Numbered from the stretch's first letter, positions 36,316 to 44,860 are shown. The stretch is 64,000 nt of DNA from JBGAQP01 sp044220635 (GCA_044220635.1 JBGAQP010000017.1:11711-75710); one strand, 5' to 3'. Notes: generated by a model from the sequence alone, not told the origin. A program made the numbers and translations.

Positions 36316-38258
36316 ACGCCTCCGGCAGCTGGTTCCTCGCCAACCGGGCCTTCGAGGTGAGCCTGAAGGAGCTCAAGGCCTGGCGCGACGCCGCGGCCGA
36401 CGCGCTCACGCGGTTTCGCCGCTGGGCCCTCGTCGCGCGTCTCGTCGACGAGCACACGGCGGCGCGCATCGCCCACCTCGAGCGCCGGCTCGCCTCCGAG
36501 CGGCTCACCATCGCCTTCGTGGCGGAGTACTCGCGGGGCAAGAGCGAGCTCATCAATGCGCTCTTCTTCGCCGACCTGGGCCGGCGGCTGCTGCCCTCGG
36601 GCGAGGGGCGCACCACCCGCTGCCCCGCGGAGATCCTCCACGACCCGTCGCGGCCGCCCTCGATCCGGCTGCTCGCCATCGAGACGCGCGAAAGCCCGAA
36701 GGCGCTGCGCGAGTTCATCGCCGAGTCGGCGAGCTGGAAGGAGATCGCGCTCGACCCCGCGCAACCCGAGCAGCTCGCCTCCGCCCTCGGGACGCTCTCG
36801 GAGTCGCTGACCGTGACGGCGGCCGAGGCCGTGAACCTGGGGCTCGCCGCCGAGCCCGGCACGCGCGTCGAGATCCCGCGCTGGCGCTACGCGATCGTCA
36901 ACTTCCCGCACCCGCTGCTCACGCAGGGGCTCGCGATCCTCGACACGCCCGGGCTCGCCGCGCTCGGCGCGGAGCCCGAGCTCACGTTGCACCGCGTCCC
37001 CGAGGCCGACGCGATCGTGTTCATGCTCGCCGTCGATTCGGGCGCCGAGCGCGCCGATCGCGACCTCTGGGAGGAGCACGTCGCCCCCATCGGGTGGCTT
37101 CCCCACACGCGCTTCGTCGTGCTCAACAAGATCGACCAGCTGCGCGATGCCGGCATGGACGAGTCCCGGGTCCTTTCCGAGATCGACCGGCTGCTGCGCG
37201 AGACCGCCGAGGCCCTGAAGATCGACCCCACGCGCATCTTCGCGCTCTCGGCGCGGCAGGGCCTCGCCGCCAAGATCCAGGGCGACCGCGACGCTCTCGT
37301 GAAGAGCCGCCTGTACCGCCTCGAGCAGGCGCTCTCCCAGGGGCTGCTCCACCACCGCCGCGTCGACCACGCCACCACCATGGGCGCCGAGATGCGCGCC
37401 ACGCTCGGCGAGGCGCGCGCCTTGCTCGAGAGCCGCCGCGCGTTCGCGCTCGAGCAGTTCGAGGAGCTCTCCGCCCTGCAGGGCAAGAACCAGAAGCTGG
37501 TCGAGTCGCTCGCGCGGCGCAGCGCCTCCGAGCGCACGCGCATCGCCGAGGCGCGCGCCGCCATGGCGGGGCTGCGCGCCGTGCACAACCGCCATTCCGA
37601 CGAGTTGAACGCCCTCCTCGACCCCGCCCAGGCCCGCGCCGCGGGCGCGCGGGCCCGCGAGGCCCTGCAGGCGGCCGCCTTCTCCCGCGGCATCGGCGAG
37701 GCGCTCGACGCCTACTTCCAGGACGCCCGGGGCCGCATCGGGCGCGCGGTCGAGCTGATCGCCGAAGTGAAGGCGATCATGGCCGCCACGAACCGGAAGT
37801 TCGTCGACGAGTACGGCATCGCGGTGGTCGAGACCCCGGATTTCTCCACCGAGCGCTTCGGCATCGAGCTCGACCGGCTCGAGGCGCGCTGCGCCCAGGA
37901 CTTCCGCAGCGCCGCGAGCCTCATCACGAAGCGGCGCAAGACCCTGGGCACGCTCTTCTTCGACACCATCGCGCTGCAGGTGATCCACGTCTTCGAGATC
38001 GCCGACCGGGAAGTGCGCGCGTGGATGAACGGCTTCATCCGGCCCCTCGAGGCGCAGATCAACGCCTTCCAGGAGCAGGCCAACAGCCGCATCGAGGGCA
38101 TGGGGCGCATCCAGAACGCGGAGACCGACCTCCTCGGCCGTCTCGAGGAGCTGCGCGCGATCGTCGCGGAAGTGGACGCCCAGATGCGGGAGTGGGACGG
38201 GCACCGCGAGCGCATCGCCGCGCTGCTCGACGTGCGGCGCGAACCCTCGCTCGCCTGA
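36312..38258 (+). CDS. Bacterial dynamin-like GTPase
   Basis: 648 residues. The G1 loop reads VAEYSRGKSELINALFF (about residues 70-86), lacking the first Gly of GxxxxGKS as in several bacterial dynamin-like proteins; G3 is LDTPGLAAL (about 214) and G4 VLNKIDQL (about 272). The C-terminal half (about 330-640) is helical and coiled-coil-rich, with KRRKTLGTLFFDTIALQVIH suggesting an amphipathic membrane-contact region; no transmembrane helix is obvious. Such proteins remodel membranes, but this subfamily has no established role that I know. Translation is coupled to mutM through an ATGA overlap. Confidence 0.82.
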   Translation: MNASGSWFLANRAFEVSLKELKAWRDAAADALTRFRRWALVARLVDEHTAARIAHLERRLASERLTIAFVAEYSRGKSELINALFFADLGRRLLPSGEGRTTRCPAEILHDPSRPPSIRLLAIETRESPKALREFIAESASWKEIALDPAQPEQLASALGTLSESLTVTAAEAVNLGLAAEPGTRVEIPRWRYAIVNFPHPLLTQGLAILDTPGLAALGAEPELTLHRVPEADAIVFMLAVDSGAERADRDLWEEHVAPIGWLPHTRFVVLNKIDQLRDAGMDESRVLSEIDRLLRETAEALKIDPTRIFALSARQGLAAKIQGDRDALVKSRLYRLEQALSQGLLHHRRVDHATTMGAEMRATLGEARALLESRRAFALEQFEELSALQGKNQKLVESLARRSASERTRIAEARAAMAGLRAVHNRHSDELNALLDPAQARAAGARAREALQAAAFSRGIGEALDAYFQDARGRIGRAVELIAEVKAIMAATNRKFVDEYGIAVVETPDFSTERFGIELDRLEARCAQDFRSAASLITKRRKTLGTLFFDTIALQVIHVFEIADREVRAWMNGFIRPLEAQINAFQEQANSRIEGMGRIQNAETDLLGRLEELRAIVAEVDAQMREWDGHRERIAALLDVRREPSLA

Positions 38259-38267
38259 GGGCGCGGC

Positions 38268-38528
38268 CTAGGCCTTCGCCTTCCCGGCCCGGAGCTGCTC
38301 GTACTTGGCGAGCAGCGCCTCGCGGCTTTCCGCGTGCTCCGGGTCGAGGGGGATGCAGTCCACCGGGCAGACCTCGCGGCATTGCGGGACGTCGAAATGC
38401 CCGACGCACTCGGTGCAGAGTGCGGGATCGATCACATAGATCTCGGGGCCGGGCCGGATCGCGTCGTTCGGGCACTCCGGCTCGCAGACGTCGCAGTTGA
38501 TGCACTGGTCGGTGATCTTCAGCGCCAT
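38268..38528 (-). CDS. YfhL-type 2[4Fe-4S] ferredoxin
   Basis: 86 residues. Two cluster motifs are visible: CINCDVCEPECPNDAI (residues 9-24) and CTECVGHFDVPQCREVCPVD (38-57), the second with the loop insertion typical of the Allochromatium/YfhL ferredoxin type. A small soluble electron carrier. It lies beside coaD and rsmD, a common betaproteobacterial order. It meets the dynamin gene tail-to-tail with only nine bases between. Confidence 0.94.
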   Translation of the reverse strand: MALKITDQCINCDVCEPECPNDAIRPGPEIYVIDPALCTECVGHFDVPQCREVCPVDCIPLDPEHAESREALLAKYEQLRAGKAKA

Positions 38529-38575
38529 GGGATGGCGTGCCGGTCGCGGGTCGCGGGGGCCGCGGCGCCCCGCGC

Positions 38576-39070
38576 TCAGTCGAGCCCGCGCCCGATCTTC
38601 TCCTTCATGCGCGCGGCGGTGGTCGCGTGCACGAAGGCGGCGATGTCGCCCCCGAGGACCGCGATCTCGCGCACGATCGTGGCCGAGAGGAAGAGGTACT
38701 TGTCGGAGGGCGTGAGAAAGAGCGTCTCCACTCCCGGGGCGAGGCGCCGGTTCATCCCCGCGAGCTGGAACTCGTACTCGAAGTCCGACACGGCCCGCAG
38801 GCCCCGCAGGATGACGCCCGCGCGTTGCTCCTTCACGAACTCCGAGAGCAGCCCGCCGAAGCCCTCGACGCGGACGTTGGGGTAGGGGGCGAGGACCTCG
38901 CGGGCGAGGCTCACGCGCTCCTCGAGGGAGAAGAACGGCCGCTTCGCCTGGCTGTGGGCCACGCCCACGATCACCTCGTCGAACAGGCGCGAGGCGCGCT
39001 GGATGAGGTCCTCGTGGCCGTTGGTGATCGGGTCGAAGGTTCCGGGATAGACGGCGCGCGTGATCGGCAT
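38576..39070 (-). CDS. coaD: Phosphopantetheine adenylyltransferase
   Basis: 164 residues. RAVYPGTFDPITNGHEDLI carries the nucleotidyltransferase TxGH motif (here TNGH) and PSDKYLFLSATIVREIA the ATP-binding ISST-like block. It makes dephospho-CoA from 4'-phosphopantetheine; coaE for the next step is also in this window. The ATG lies eight bases after the rsmD stop. Confidence 0.96.
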   Translation of the reverse strand: MPITRAVYPGTFDPITNGHEDLIQRASRLFDEVIVGVAHSQAKRPFFSLEERVSLAREVLAPYPNVRVEGFGGLLSEFVKEQRAGVILRGLRAVSDFEYEFQLAGMNRRLAPGVETLFLTPSDKYLFLSATIVREIAVLGGDIAAFVHATTAARMKEKIGRGLD

Positions 39071-39078
39071 GGGGGCCT

Positions 39079-39699
39079 CTAGGGGCTCGGGGCCGGCGCC
39101 GGGGCGCCGGCCGGTTCGTTGCATTCGTAGAGCGCGAAGCGTACCGCGCCGGCGCGCCCTTCGCGAATCGCGCGCCAGGGCGCGCTCGACGCGAGCGGCG
39201 CGGCGCTCTCGACGTAGACCCGCGCGCCGGACTTCAGCCGCGGCGCCAGGCGCTCCAGCGCGGTCTCGGCGAGCCCGCTCGCGTAGGGCGGGTCGACGAA
39301 GACGACGTCGAAGCGCTCGCCCGCCCCCGCGAGCCACCGCAGCGCTTCGGCCTCGATCACCTCGAGCCCCTCGGCGCCCAGCTCGCGCGCGTTCTCCCGC
39401 AGCCGGGCCGCGGCCGGGCGGCTCTGCTCGACCATCACGACCCGCGAGGCGCCGCGCGAAAGCGCCTCGAAGCCGAGCACGCCGCTGCCCGCGAAGAGGT
39501 CCAGGCAGGCCAGGCCGTCGAGCCGCTGGCCGAGCCAGTTGAAGAGGGTCTCGCGCACGCGGTCCGGCGTGGGGCGCAGCCCCGGGGCGTCCGCGAAGCG
39601 CACGAGGCGGCTGCGCCAGGCGCCCCCGACGATGCGCACGCGGTTGGCGCCGCCCCGCGCGAGCGCCGGCGGCGGGGATTTCGTTCGCGCGCGGGTCAT
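39079..39699 (-). CDS. rsmD: 16S rRNA (guanine966-N2)-methyltransferase
   Basis: 206 residues. RIVGGAWRSRLVRF and RPTPDRVRETLFNWL are N-terminal family blocks, LDLFAGSGVLGFEALSRGA is the SAM motif I (about residue 66), and VFVDPPYASG the catalytic DPPY motif. It methylates G966 of 16S rRNA. It is divergent from ftsY and runs into coaD; rsmD-coaD-ferredoxin is a conserved trio. Confidence 0.95.
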   Translation of the reverse strand: MTRARTKSPPPALARGGANRVRIVGGAWRSRLVRFADAPGLRPTPDRVRETLFNWLGQRLDGLACLDLFAGSGVLGFEALSRGASRVVMVEQSRPAAARLRENARELGAEGLEVIEAEALRWLAGAGERFDVVFVDPPYASGLAETALERLAPRLKSGARVYVESAAPLASSAPWRAIREGRAGAVRFALYECNEPAGAPAPAPSP

Positions 39700-39707
39700 T
39701 CTTCGCC

Positions 39708-39726
39708 GGATAATACCGTAAAATAT
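39708..39726. promoter_or_regulatory. A+T-rich promoter region between rsmD and ftsY
   Basis: In a 70-base GC-rich divergent gap, a short A+T island holds TAAAAT facing ftsY and TATTAT facing rsmD. Matching -35 hexamers are not evident, so this only marks the likely promoter zone. Confidence 0.3.
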
Positions 39727-39769
39727 TTCGCGTTCCGTCCCCACGCGCGGCGCCCCGCCGCCGCCGCCC

Positions 39770-40723
39770 ATGCCCTCCCTCGACGAAAAGAAGGCCCCGC
39801 CGGAGCCCGGCGCCGCATCCGACTGGAAGTCGCGGCTGCGCGCGGGACTCGCGCTCACCGGCGCGCGCCTGCGGCAGGTTGCGGGGCTTCTGCGCGCGCG
39901 CCCGAAGGTCGACGAGGCCCTCTTCGAGGAACTCGAGTCCGCACTCATCGCCGCCGACGTCGGCGTGGCCGCCTCGGCGCGGCTCATCGCGGAGCTGCGC
40001 CGCACGGCTGCGGCGAGGCGCATCGAGGACGCCGGCGCGCTCGAGGGCGAGCTGAGGGGCGCGCTCACGACGCTGCTCGCGCCGCTCGAGAAGCCCCTCG
40101 GCGCCGACTTTCCGAAGCCCTTCGTGATCCTTCTCGCGGGCGTGAACGGCGCGGGCAAGACCACGACCATCGGCAAGCTCACGCGGCTCTTCCAGTCCCA
40201 GGGCCGCTCGGTGCTGCTCGCCGCGGGCGACACCTTCCGGGCAGCGGCCCGCGAGCAGCTCGCCGCCTGGGGCGCGCGCCACGGCGTCACTGTCGTCGCG
40301 CAAGACAAGGGCGACTCGGCCGCGGTGATCTTCGACGCGGTGCAATCGGCCCGGGCGAAGGGCATCGACGTGGTCCTCGCGGACACCGCGGGCCGGCTGC
40401 CCACGCAGTTGCACCTGATGGAGGAGATCCGCAAGGTGAAGCGCGTGATCGCGAAGGCCGACCCCGCCGCCCCGCACGAGACCTGGCTCGTGGTGGACGC
40501 GAACACCGGCCAGAACGCCGTGCGCCAGGTCGAGGCCTTCGACGCCGCTCTCGGCCTCACGGGCCTCATCGTCACGAAGCTCGACGGCACCGCGAAGGGC
40601 GGCGCCGTGGCCGCGATCGCGATGGAGCACCCCGTGCCGATCCGCTTCGTGGGCATCGGCGAGAAGCCCGACGACCTGCGGCCGTTCGTCGCGGCCGACT
40701 TCGTCGAGGCGATCTTCGCGTGA
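39770..40723 (+). CDS. ftsY: Signal recognition particle receptor FtsY
   Basis: 317 residues, consistent with the NG domain plus a short A region. The G1 loop LLAGVNGAGKTTTIGKL (about residues 123-139), DTFRAAAREQL, the G3 DTAGRLPTQ and G4 TKLDGTAKGG are intact. FtsY docks ribosome-SRP complexes at the membrane. It is the first gene of ftsY-ftsE-ftsX-rpoH; its TGA overlaps the ftsE GTG start. Confidence 0.97.
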   Translation: MPSLDEKKAPPEPGAASDWKSRLRAGLALTGARLRQVAGLLRARPKVDEALFEELESALIAADVGVAASARLIAELRRTAAARRIEDAGALEGELRGALTTLLAPLEKPLGADFPKPFVILLAGVNGAGKTTTIGKLTRLFQSQGRSVLLAAGDTFRAAAREQLAAWGARHGVTVVAQDKGDSAAVIFDAVQSARAKGIDVVLADTAGRLPTQLHLMEEIRKVKRVIAKADPAAPHETWLVVDANTGQNAVRQVEAFDAALGLTGLIVTKLDGTAKGGAVAAIAMEHPVPIRFVGIGEKPDDLRPFVAADFVEAIFA

Positions 40724-41385
40724 TCCAGTTCTCCGGCGTGGCCAAGCGCTACCCCGGGGGCCACGAGGCCCTGCGCGGGGTGAGCTGCGAGATCGCCGCG
40801 GGCGAGCTCGCGGCGGTCACCGGCCACTCCGGGGCGGGGAAGTCGACGCTGCTCAAGCTCGCCGCGGGCATCGAGCGCGCCTCCGGCGGCAGCGTCGTGG
40901 TCAACGGCCAGAACCTCGCGGCGCTGGGCGAGACCGCGCTCGCGGTGCTGCGCCGGCGCATCGGCTTCGTCTTCCAGGACCACAAGCTGCTCTTCGACCG
41001 CAACGCCTTCGAGAACGTGGCCCTCCCCCTGCGGATCGCGGGCTTCACCCGGGCCGAGGCCGGGCGCCGGGTGCGTGCCGCGCTCGACAAGGTGGGCCTG
41101 CTCGAGCGCGAGCTGGCGATGCCGGTGGCGCTCTCGGGTGGCGAGCAGCAGCGGCTGTGCATCGCGCGGGCGATCGTGAACCGCCCCGCGATCCTCATCG
41201 CCGACGAGCCCACGGGCAACCTCGACGCGGACTACGCGCGCGCGATCGTCGACCTCTTCGTCTCGTTCCACCAGGTCGGCGTCACCGTGCTCCTGTCCAC
41301 CCACGACGAGGCGAGCCTCGGCCGGCTCGCCTGCCGGCGCATCGCCCTCGCGCAGGGGCGGGTCGCGAACGGGAACCCGGCATGA
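40720..41385 (+). CDS. ftsE: Cell division ATP-binding protein FtsE
   Basis: 221 residues of an ABC ATPase. Walker A GHSGAGKSTLLKL (about residue 35), signature ALSGGEQQRLCIARA (about 138) and Walker B ILIADEPTGNLD are intact. With FtsX it controls amidase activation at the septum. The GTG start is fixed by the overlap with ftsY and by the family N-terminus IQFSGVAKRYPGG. Confidence 0.97.
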   Translation: MIQFSGVAKRYPGGHEALRGVSCEIAAGELAAVTGHSGAGKSTLLKLAAGIERASGGSVVVNGQNLAALGETALAVLRRRIGFVFQDHKLLFDRNAFENVALPLRIAGFTRAEAGRRVRAALDKVGLLERELAMPVALSGGEQQRLCIARAIVNRPAILIADEPTGNLDADYARAIVDLFVSFHQVGVTVLLSTHDEASLGRLACRRIALAQGRVANGNPA

Positions 41386-42311
41386 CGGCCCTGAGGCTCC
41401 ACGCTCAGGCTTTCGGGAGCGCGGCGGCCCGGCTCGCGGCCCAGCCCCTGGGCACCGCCTTCTCGGTGCTCGTGATCGGCATCGCGATCGCGCTGCCGGT
41501 GCTTGCCGCGATCGCGATCTCGAGCCTCGGGGCCTTCACCTCGGGGCTCGATACCGACCCGCAGGTGAACGTCTACCTCGCGCTCGACGCCTCGGCCGAG
41601 GACGCGAAGCGCGTCGAGGCCGCGCTTCGCGCGCACCCGGAAACCGCGGCCGTGCGCTTCATCCCGCGCGAGCGCGCGCTCGAGGAGCTCAAGGCGAGCA
41701 CGCACCTGGGCGAGCTTCTCGCGGCCCTCGACCGCAATCCCCTGCCCCATGCCTTCACCGTCCGTGCCCGCGCGGCCGACCCGGCGCGGCTGCGCGCGAT
41801 GCGATCGGACTGGGCGAAGCTCGCCGGGGTCGACCAGGTCGTGGCCGACTTCGAGTGGTCGGAGAAGCTCGCCGGCTGGGTGCGTTTCGGCGAAAGGGCG
41901 CTCGCGGGCGTTTCGGCGCTGCTCGCGATCGCCGTGGCCTTCATCGTCGGCCACCTCATCCGCCTGCAGGTCGTGACCCGGCGCGAGGAGATCGAGGTGA
42001 GCCAGCTGATCGGGGCCACCTTCGCCGACGTGCGCCGCCCGTTCCTCTACCACGGGGCCCTGCAGGGGGCGCTCGCGGGCGTGGCCGCCGTCCTGATCGC
42101 CTGGGCGGTAACGGCCTGGCTCCGCTTTGAGCTGCAAGCGCTCACTAGCTCGTATGCGACTGAATTCAAGGTCGTATTTCTAGGCAACGGACACATTGCC
42201 CAGATCATCCTCGCGGCCGCCCTCCTCGGGTGGGTGGGGGCCTGGATTTCGGTCGCCCGGGAGTTGCGCCGCTTCGCCGCCCCCGGGGCGGGGAACCCCC
42301 GGGGGGTTTAG
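41382..42311 (+). CDS. ftsX: Cell division permease-like protein FtsX
   Basis: 309 residues with four membrane segments: about 30-55, 180-205, 230-255 and 275-295, and a periplasmic loop (NVYLALDASAEDAKRV) after the first. It pairs with FtsE. The start overlaps the ftsE stop. Its TAG stop lies inside the CIRCE operator of rpoH, so the ftsX reading frame ends in the first half-site. Confidence 0.95.
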   Translation: MTALRLHAQAFGSAAARLAAQPLGTAFSVLVIGIAIALPVLAAIAISSLGAFTSGLDTDPQVNVYLALDASAEDAKRVEAALRAHPETAAVRFIPRERALEELKASTHLGELLAALDRNPLPHAFTVRARAADPARLRAMRSDWAKLAGVDQVVADFEWSEKLAGWVRFGERALAGVSALLAIAVAFIVGHLIRLQVVTRREEIEVSQLIGATFADVRRPFLYHGALQGALAGVAAVLIAWAVTAWLRFELQALTSSYATEFKVVFLGNGHIAQIILAAALLGWVGAWISVARELRRFAAPGAGNPRGV

Positions 42312-42334
42312 CACTCAAATGTCGCGAGTGCTAA
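42308..42334. promoter_or_regulatory. CIRCE element (HrcA operator) on the rpoH promoter
   Basis: A perfect TTAGCACTC-N9-GAGTGCTAA, the full CIRCE consensus recognised by the heat-shock repressor HrcA. The right half merges with TAAAAT (42332-42337), the probable -10, and the left half covers the -35 position, so bound HrcA would block RNA polymerase. It overlaps the ftsX stop codon and lies 28 bases before the rpoH ATG. No second CIRCE copy was noticed in the window. Confidence 0.95.
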
Positions 42335-42337
42335 AAT
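42332..42337 (+). promoter_or_regulatory. Probable -10 hexamer of the rpoH promoter
   Basis: TAAAAT overlaps the right CIRCE half-site, with TTAGCA as a weak -35 match 18 bases upstream. A strong GAGGAGG ribosome site (42345-42351) then precedes the ATG at 42362. Confidence 0.55.
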
Positions 42338-42361
42338 GACCGCCGAGGAGGAACTGAAACG

Positions 42362-43213
42362 ATGAGCAGCCTGGCCCTTCGTGCCCTGCCCCCCGTATCC
42401 AGCCTGGAGTCCTACATCCAGGCCGTGAACGCCGTGCCGATGCTCACGCCCGAGCGCGAGATCGAGCTTGGACGCCGCTTCCGGGACCAGGAGGACCTCA
42501 GCGCCGCCCGGGACCTCGTGCTGTCGCACCTGCGCCTGGTCGTGTCCGTCGCGCGCAACTACATGGGTTACGGCCTGCCGCAGGCCGACCTCGTCCAGGA
42601 AGGCAACGTCGGCCTGATGAAGGCCGTGAAGCGCTTCGACCCCGAGCGGGGCGTGCGCCTCGCGTCCTTCGCGATCCACTGGATCAAGGCCGAGATCCAC
42701 GAGTACATCCTGCGCAACTGGCGGCTGGTGAAGATCGCCACCACGAAGGCGCAGCGCAAGCTCTTCTTCAACCTGCGCAGCATGAAGACCTCGAGCGCGG
42801 CGCTCACGCCGGGCGAGGTGCGCGAGGTCGCGAAGACCCTCAACGTCAAGGAAAGCGACGTCGTCGAGATGGAGCAGCGCCTGCAGGGGCGCGAGGTGCC
42901 GCTCGAGCCTTCCCCGGACGACTCCGAGGAGGCCTTCAGCCCGATCGCCTACCTGGCCGACGCCTCCGAGGGCCCCGACGAGGCGCTCGAGCGCGGCCAG
43001 ACCGAGGTCCTCAGGAGCGAAGGGCTCGCCCGGGCGCTCGCGAGTCTCGACGAGCGCAGCCGGCGCATCATCCGCGCGCGCTGGCTCGCCGAGGGCGAGG
43101 CGCTCACGCTGCACGAGCTCGCCGAGGAGTTCGGCGTGTCGGCCGAGCGCATCCGCCAGATCGAGGCGAAGGCGATGCAGAAGATGCGCGCGCAGATGGC
43201 GGACCTGCACTGA
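42362..43213 (+). CDS. rpoH: RNA polymerase heat-shock sigma factor (sigma-32)
   Basis: 283 residues. Sigma-70 region 2 (GYGLPQADLVQEGNVGLMKA), the RpoH-specific box QRKLFFNLR (about residue 133) and region 4.2 (EEFGVSAERIRQIEAKAMQK) are all present. It directs transcription of heat-shock genes. The promoter is overlaid by CIRCE, so control by HrcA is expected in addition to any mRNA thermosensor or DnaK feedback. It closes the ftsYEX-rpoH group and is followed by a strong terminator. Confidence 0.97.
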   Translation: MSSLALRALPPVSSLESYIQAVNAVPMLTPEREIELGRRFRDQEDLSAARDLVLSHLRLVVSVARNYMGYGLPQADLVQEGNVGLMKAVKRFDPERGVRLASFAIHWIKAEIHEYILRNWRLVKIATTKAQRKLFFNLRSMKTSSAALTPGEVREVAKTLNVKESDVVEMEQRLQGREVPLEPSPDDSEEAFSPIAYLADASEGPDEALERGQTEVLRSEGLARALASLDERSRRIIRARWLAEGEALTLHELAEEFGVSAERIRQIEAKAMQKMRAQMADLH

Positions 43214-43240
43214 GCCCGGAACCGGGCCACGCCAGCGAAG

Positions 43241-43268
43241 ACGGGGCCGCGAGGCCCCGTTTCCTTTT
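43241..43268 (+). terminator. Intrinsic terminator of rpoH
   Basis: ACGGGGCC and GGCCCCGT form a perfect 8-base stem around a GCGA loop and are followed by TTCCTTTT, 27 bases after the rpoH stop. The facing SCO gene ends just beyond it. Confidence 0.85.
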
Positions 43269-43285
43269 CCGGGCTGGCGGGCGGC

Positions 43286-43891
43286 TCAGCCGGCGGCGAG
43301 CAGGACCTTGAGGTCCGCGGCGATCTTCTCGCCGCCCGCGCCGTAGGCGAAGAGCAGCCGCAACCGCCCCTGGGGGTCGAACACCAGCGTCTGGGCCGAA
43401 TGGTCCACCGTGTACGACTCGGGCGTCTTCCCGGGCCTTTCCTGGGCGTAGATCTTGAAATCCTTGGTGACCTTCGCCGTCGCCGCCGCGTCGCCGTAGA
43501 GGCCGAGGAAGGACGGGTGGAACGCGGGGACGTACTGGCGCAGCAGCTCGGGCGTGTCGCGCTTCGGGTCCACCGTGACGAAAAGCACCTGCACGCGGTC
43601 GGCGTCCGTGCCGAGCAGCTTCATCGCCTGCGCCATGTCCGAGAGCGTGGTCGGGCACACGTCGGGGCAGTGCGTGTAGCCGAAGAAGAGCGCGACCGCC
43701 TTGCCGCGGAAGTCCGCGAGGCTGCGCTCCCGGCCGTTGTGGTCGTTGAGGCGGAAGTCGGCCGCGAATTCCATCCCCGTCACGTCCACCCCGTGAAAGG
43801 CGCTCTTCGGGGGGGAGAAGACCTTTTCGCAGCCCGTGGAGAGGCCCAACGCGATGGCGAGGGCGGCCGGTGCGAGGAAGGCGCGCTTCAC
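43286..43891 (-). CDS. SCO1/SenC-type copper chaperone for cytochrome oxidase
   Basis: 201 residues. A lipoprotein-like signal (LGLSTGC, Cys at about 21) anchors a thioredoxin-fold domain with the copper ligands YTHCPDVCPTT (CxxxC) and His in TVDHSAQTLV. SCO proteins deliver copper to the CuA centre of subunit II. The GTG start overlaps the ctaB stop (GTGA); no ATG fits the signal peptide. It is the last gene of the oxidase locus. Confidence 0.92.
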   Translation of the reverse strand: MKRAFLAPAALAIALGLSTGCEKVFSPPKSAFHGVDVTGMEFAADFRLNDHNGRERSLADFRGKAVALFFGYTHCPDVCPTTLSDMAQAMKLLGTDADRVQVLFVTVDPKRDTPELLRQYVPAFHPSFLGLYGDAAATAKVTKDFKIYAQERPGKTPESYTVDHSAQTLVFDPQGRLRLLFAYGAGGEKIAADLKVLLAAG

Positions 43892-44796
43892 CGGAAGGCG
43901 AGCGGCAGGTAGTGATCCACCATCAGCGCCGCGAAGAGCATCGCCAGGTAGAAGATCGAGTAGGCGAAGGTGCGCCGCGCGACGGCGTCGCTGTAGCGCC
44001 GGTACAGGGCGAGCGCGTAGCCGAGGAAGACCGCGTCGAGCACGAGCGCCGCGCCCAGGTAGAAGAGCCCCGCCATGCCCGTGGCGAAGGGCAGCAGCGT
44101 GGTGGCCACCATGATCAGCGTGTAGAGCAGCAGGTGCAGGCGCGTGAACGCCTCGCCGTGCGTCACGGGCAGCATGGGCACGCCCGCGCGCGCGTACTCG
44201 TTGCGCCGGTAGAGCGCGAGCGCCCAGAAATGCGGCGGCGTCCAGGCGAAGATGATGAGGAAGAGCAGCAGGGGCTGGTAGGGCACCTCGCCCGTCATCG
44301 CCGCCCAGCCGAGCACCGGCGGCATCGCCCCGGAGGCGCCGCCGATCACGATGTTCTGCGGCGTGGCGGGCTTGAGCACCACGGTGTAGATGATCGCGTA
44401 GCCCACGAAGGTCGCGAGCGTGAGCCACATCGTCAGCGGGTTCACCGCGTGCCAGAGGATCGCGAGGCCGAGCCCGCCCACGCCCCCCGACATCAGCAGG
44501 ATCTGCGCCGAGGAGATGGTCCCGATCACCGTGGGGCGACCCCGCGTGCGCGCCATGGCCGCGTCGATCTTCTGCTCGACGAGGCAGTTGAACGCCGCGG
44601 CCGCGCCCGCGACCAGGCCGATCCCCGCGGTCGCCCAGGCCGCGAGCGCGAAGGGGGGCAGCGCAGGCACCGCGAGCAGCATCCCGATCACCGCCGTGAA
44701 GACGATCAGCGAGACCACGCGCGGCTTCGTCAGGCGCCAGAACTGCACCCAGATGGCGGGAGGACGATGGGTGGCGCCCTGGGTCAGGGTCGGCAT
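43888..44796 (-). CDS. ctaB: Protoheme IX farnesyltransferase (heme O synthase)
   Basis: 302 residues, UbiA-type prenyltransferase with about eight to nine membrane helices. The first prenyl-diphosphate motif region reads FNCLVEQKIDAAMARTRGRP and the second DAVFLGYALALYRRY. It converts heme B to heme O, the first step towards heme A. In related loci ctaA (heme A synthase) precedes it; here there are only 64 bases between this start and the previous gene. A TATAAT lies about 40 bases upstream. Confidence 0.94.
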   Translation of the reverse strand: MPTLTQGATHRPPAIWVQFWRLTKPRVVSLIVFTAVIGMLLAVPALPPFALAAWATAGIGLVAGAAAAFNCLVEQKIDAAMARTRGRPTVIGTISSAQILLMSGGVGGLGLAILWHAVNPLTMWLTLATFVGYAIIYTVVLKPATPQNIVIGGASGAMPPVLGWAAMTGEVPYQPLLLFLIIFAWTPPHFWALALYRRNEYARAGVPMLPVTHGEAFTRLHLLLYTLIMVATTLLPFATGMAGLFYLGAALVLDAVFLGYALALYRRYSDAVARRTFAYSIFYLAMLFAALMVDHYLPLAFR

Positions 44797-44836
44797 GGGT
44801 CGGGAGGCGTCGGGATGGCGAGGCGGCGAACGGGCA

Positions 44837-44842
44837 ATTATA
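44837..44842 (-). promoter_or_regulatory. Consensus -10 hexamer upstream of ctaB
   Basis: TATAAT on the minus strand, 40 bases before the ctaB ATG, exactly in the short gap where ctaA is usually found. No clear -35; it may let ctaB-SCO be transcribed on their own. Confidence 0.35.
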
Positions 44843-44860
44843 CCGTGCGAGGCGCCCCTC

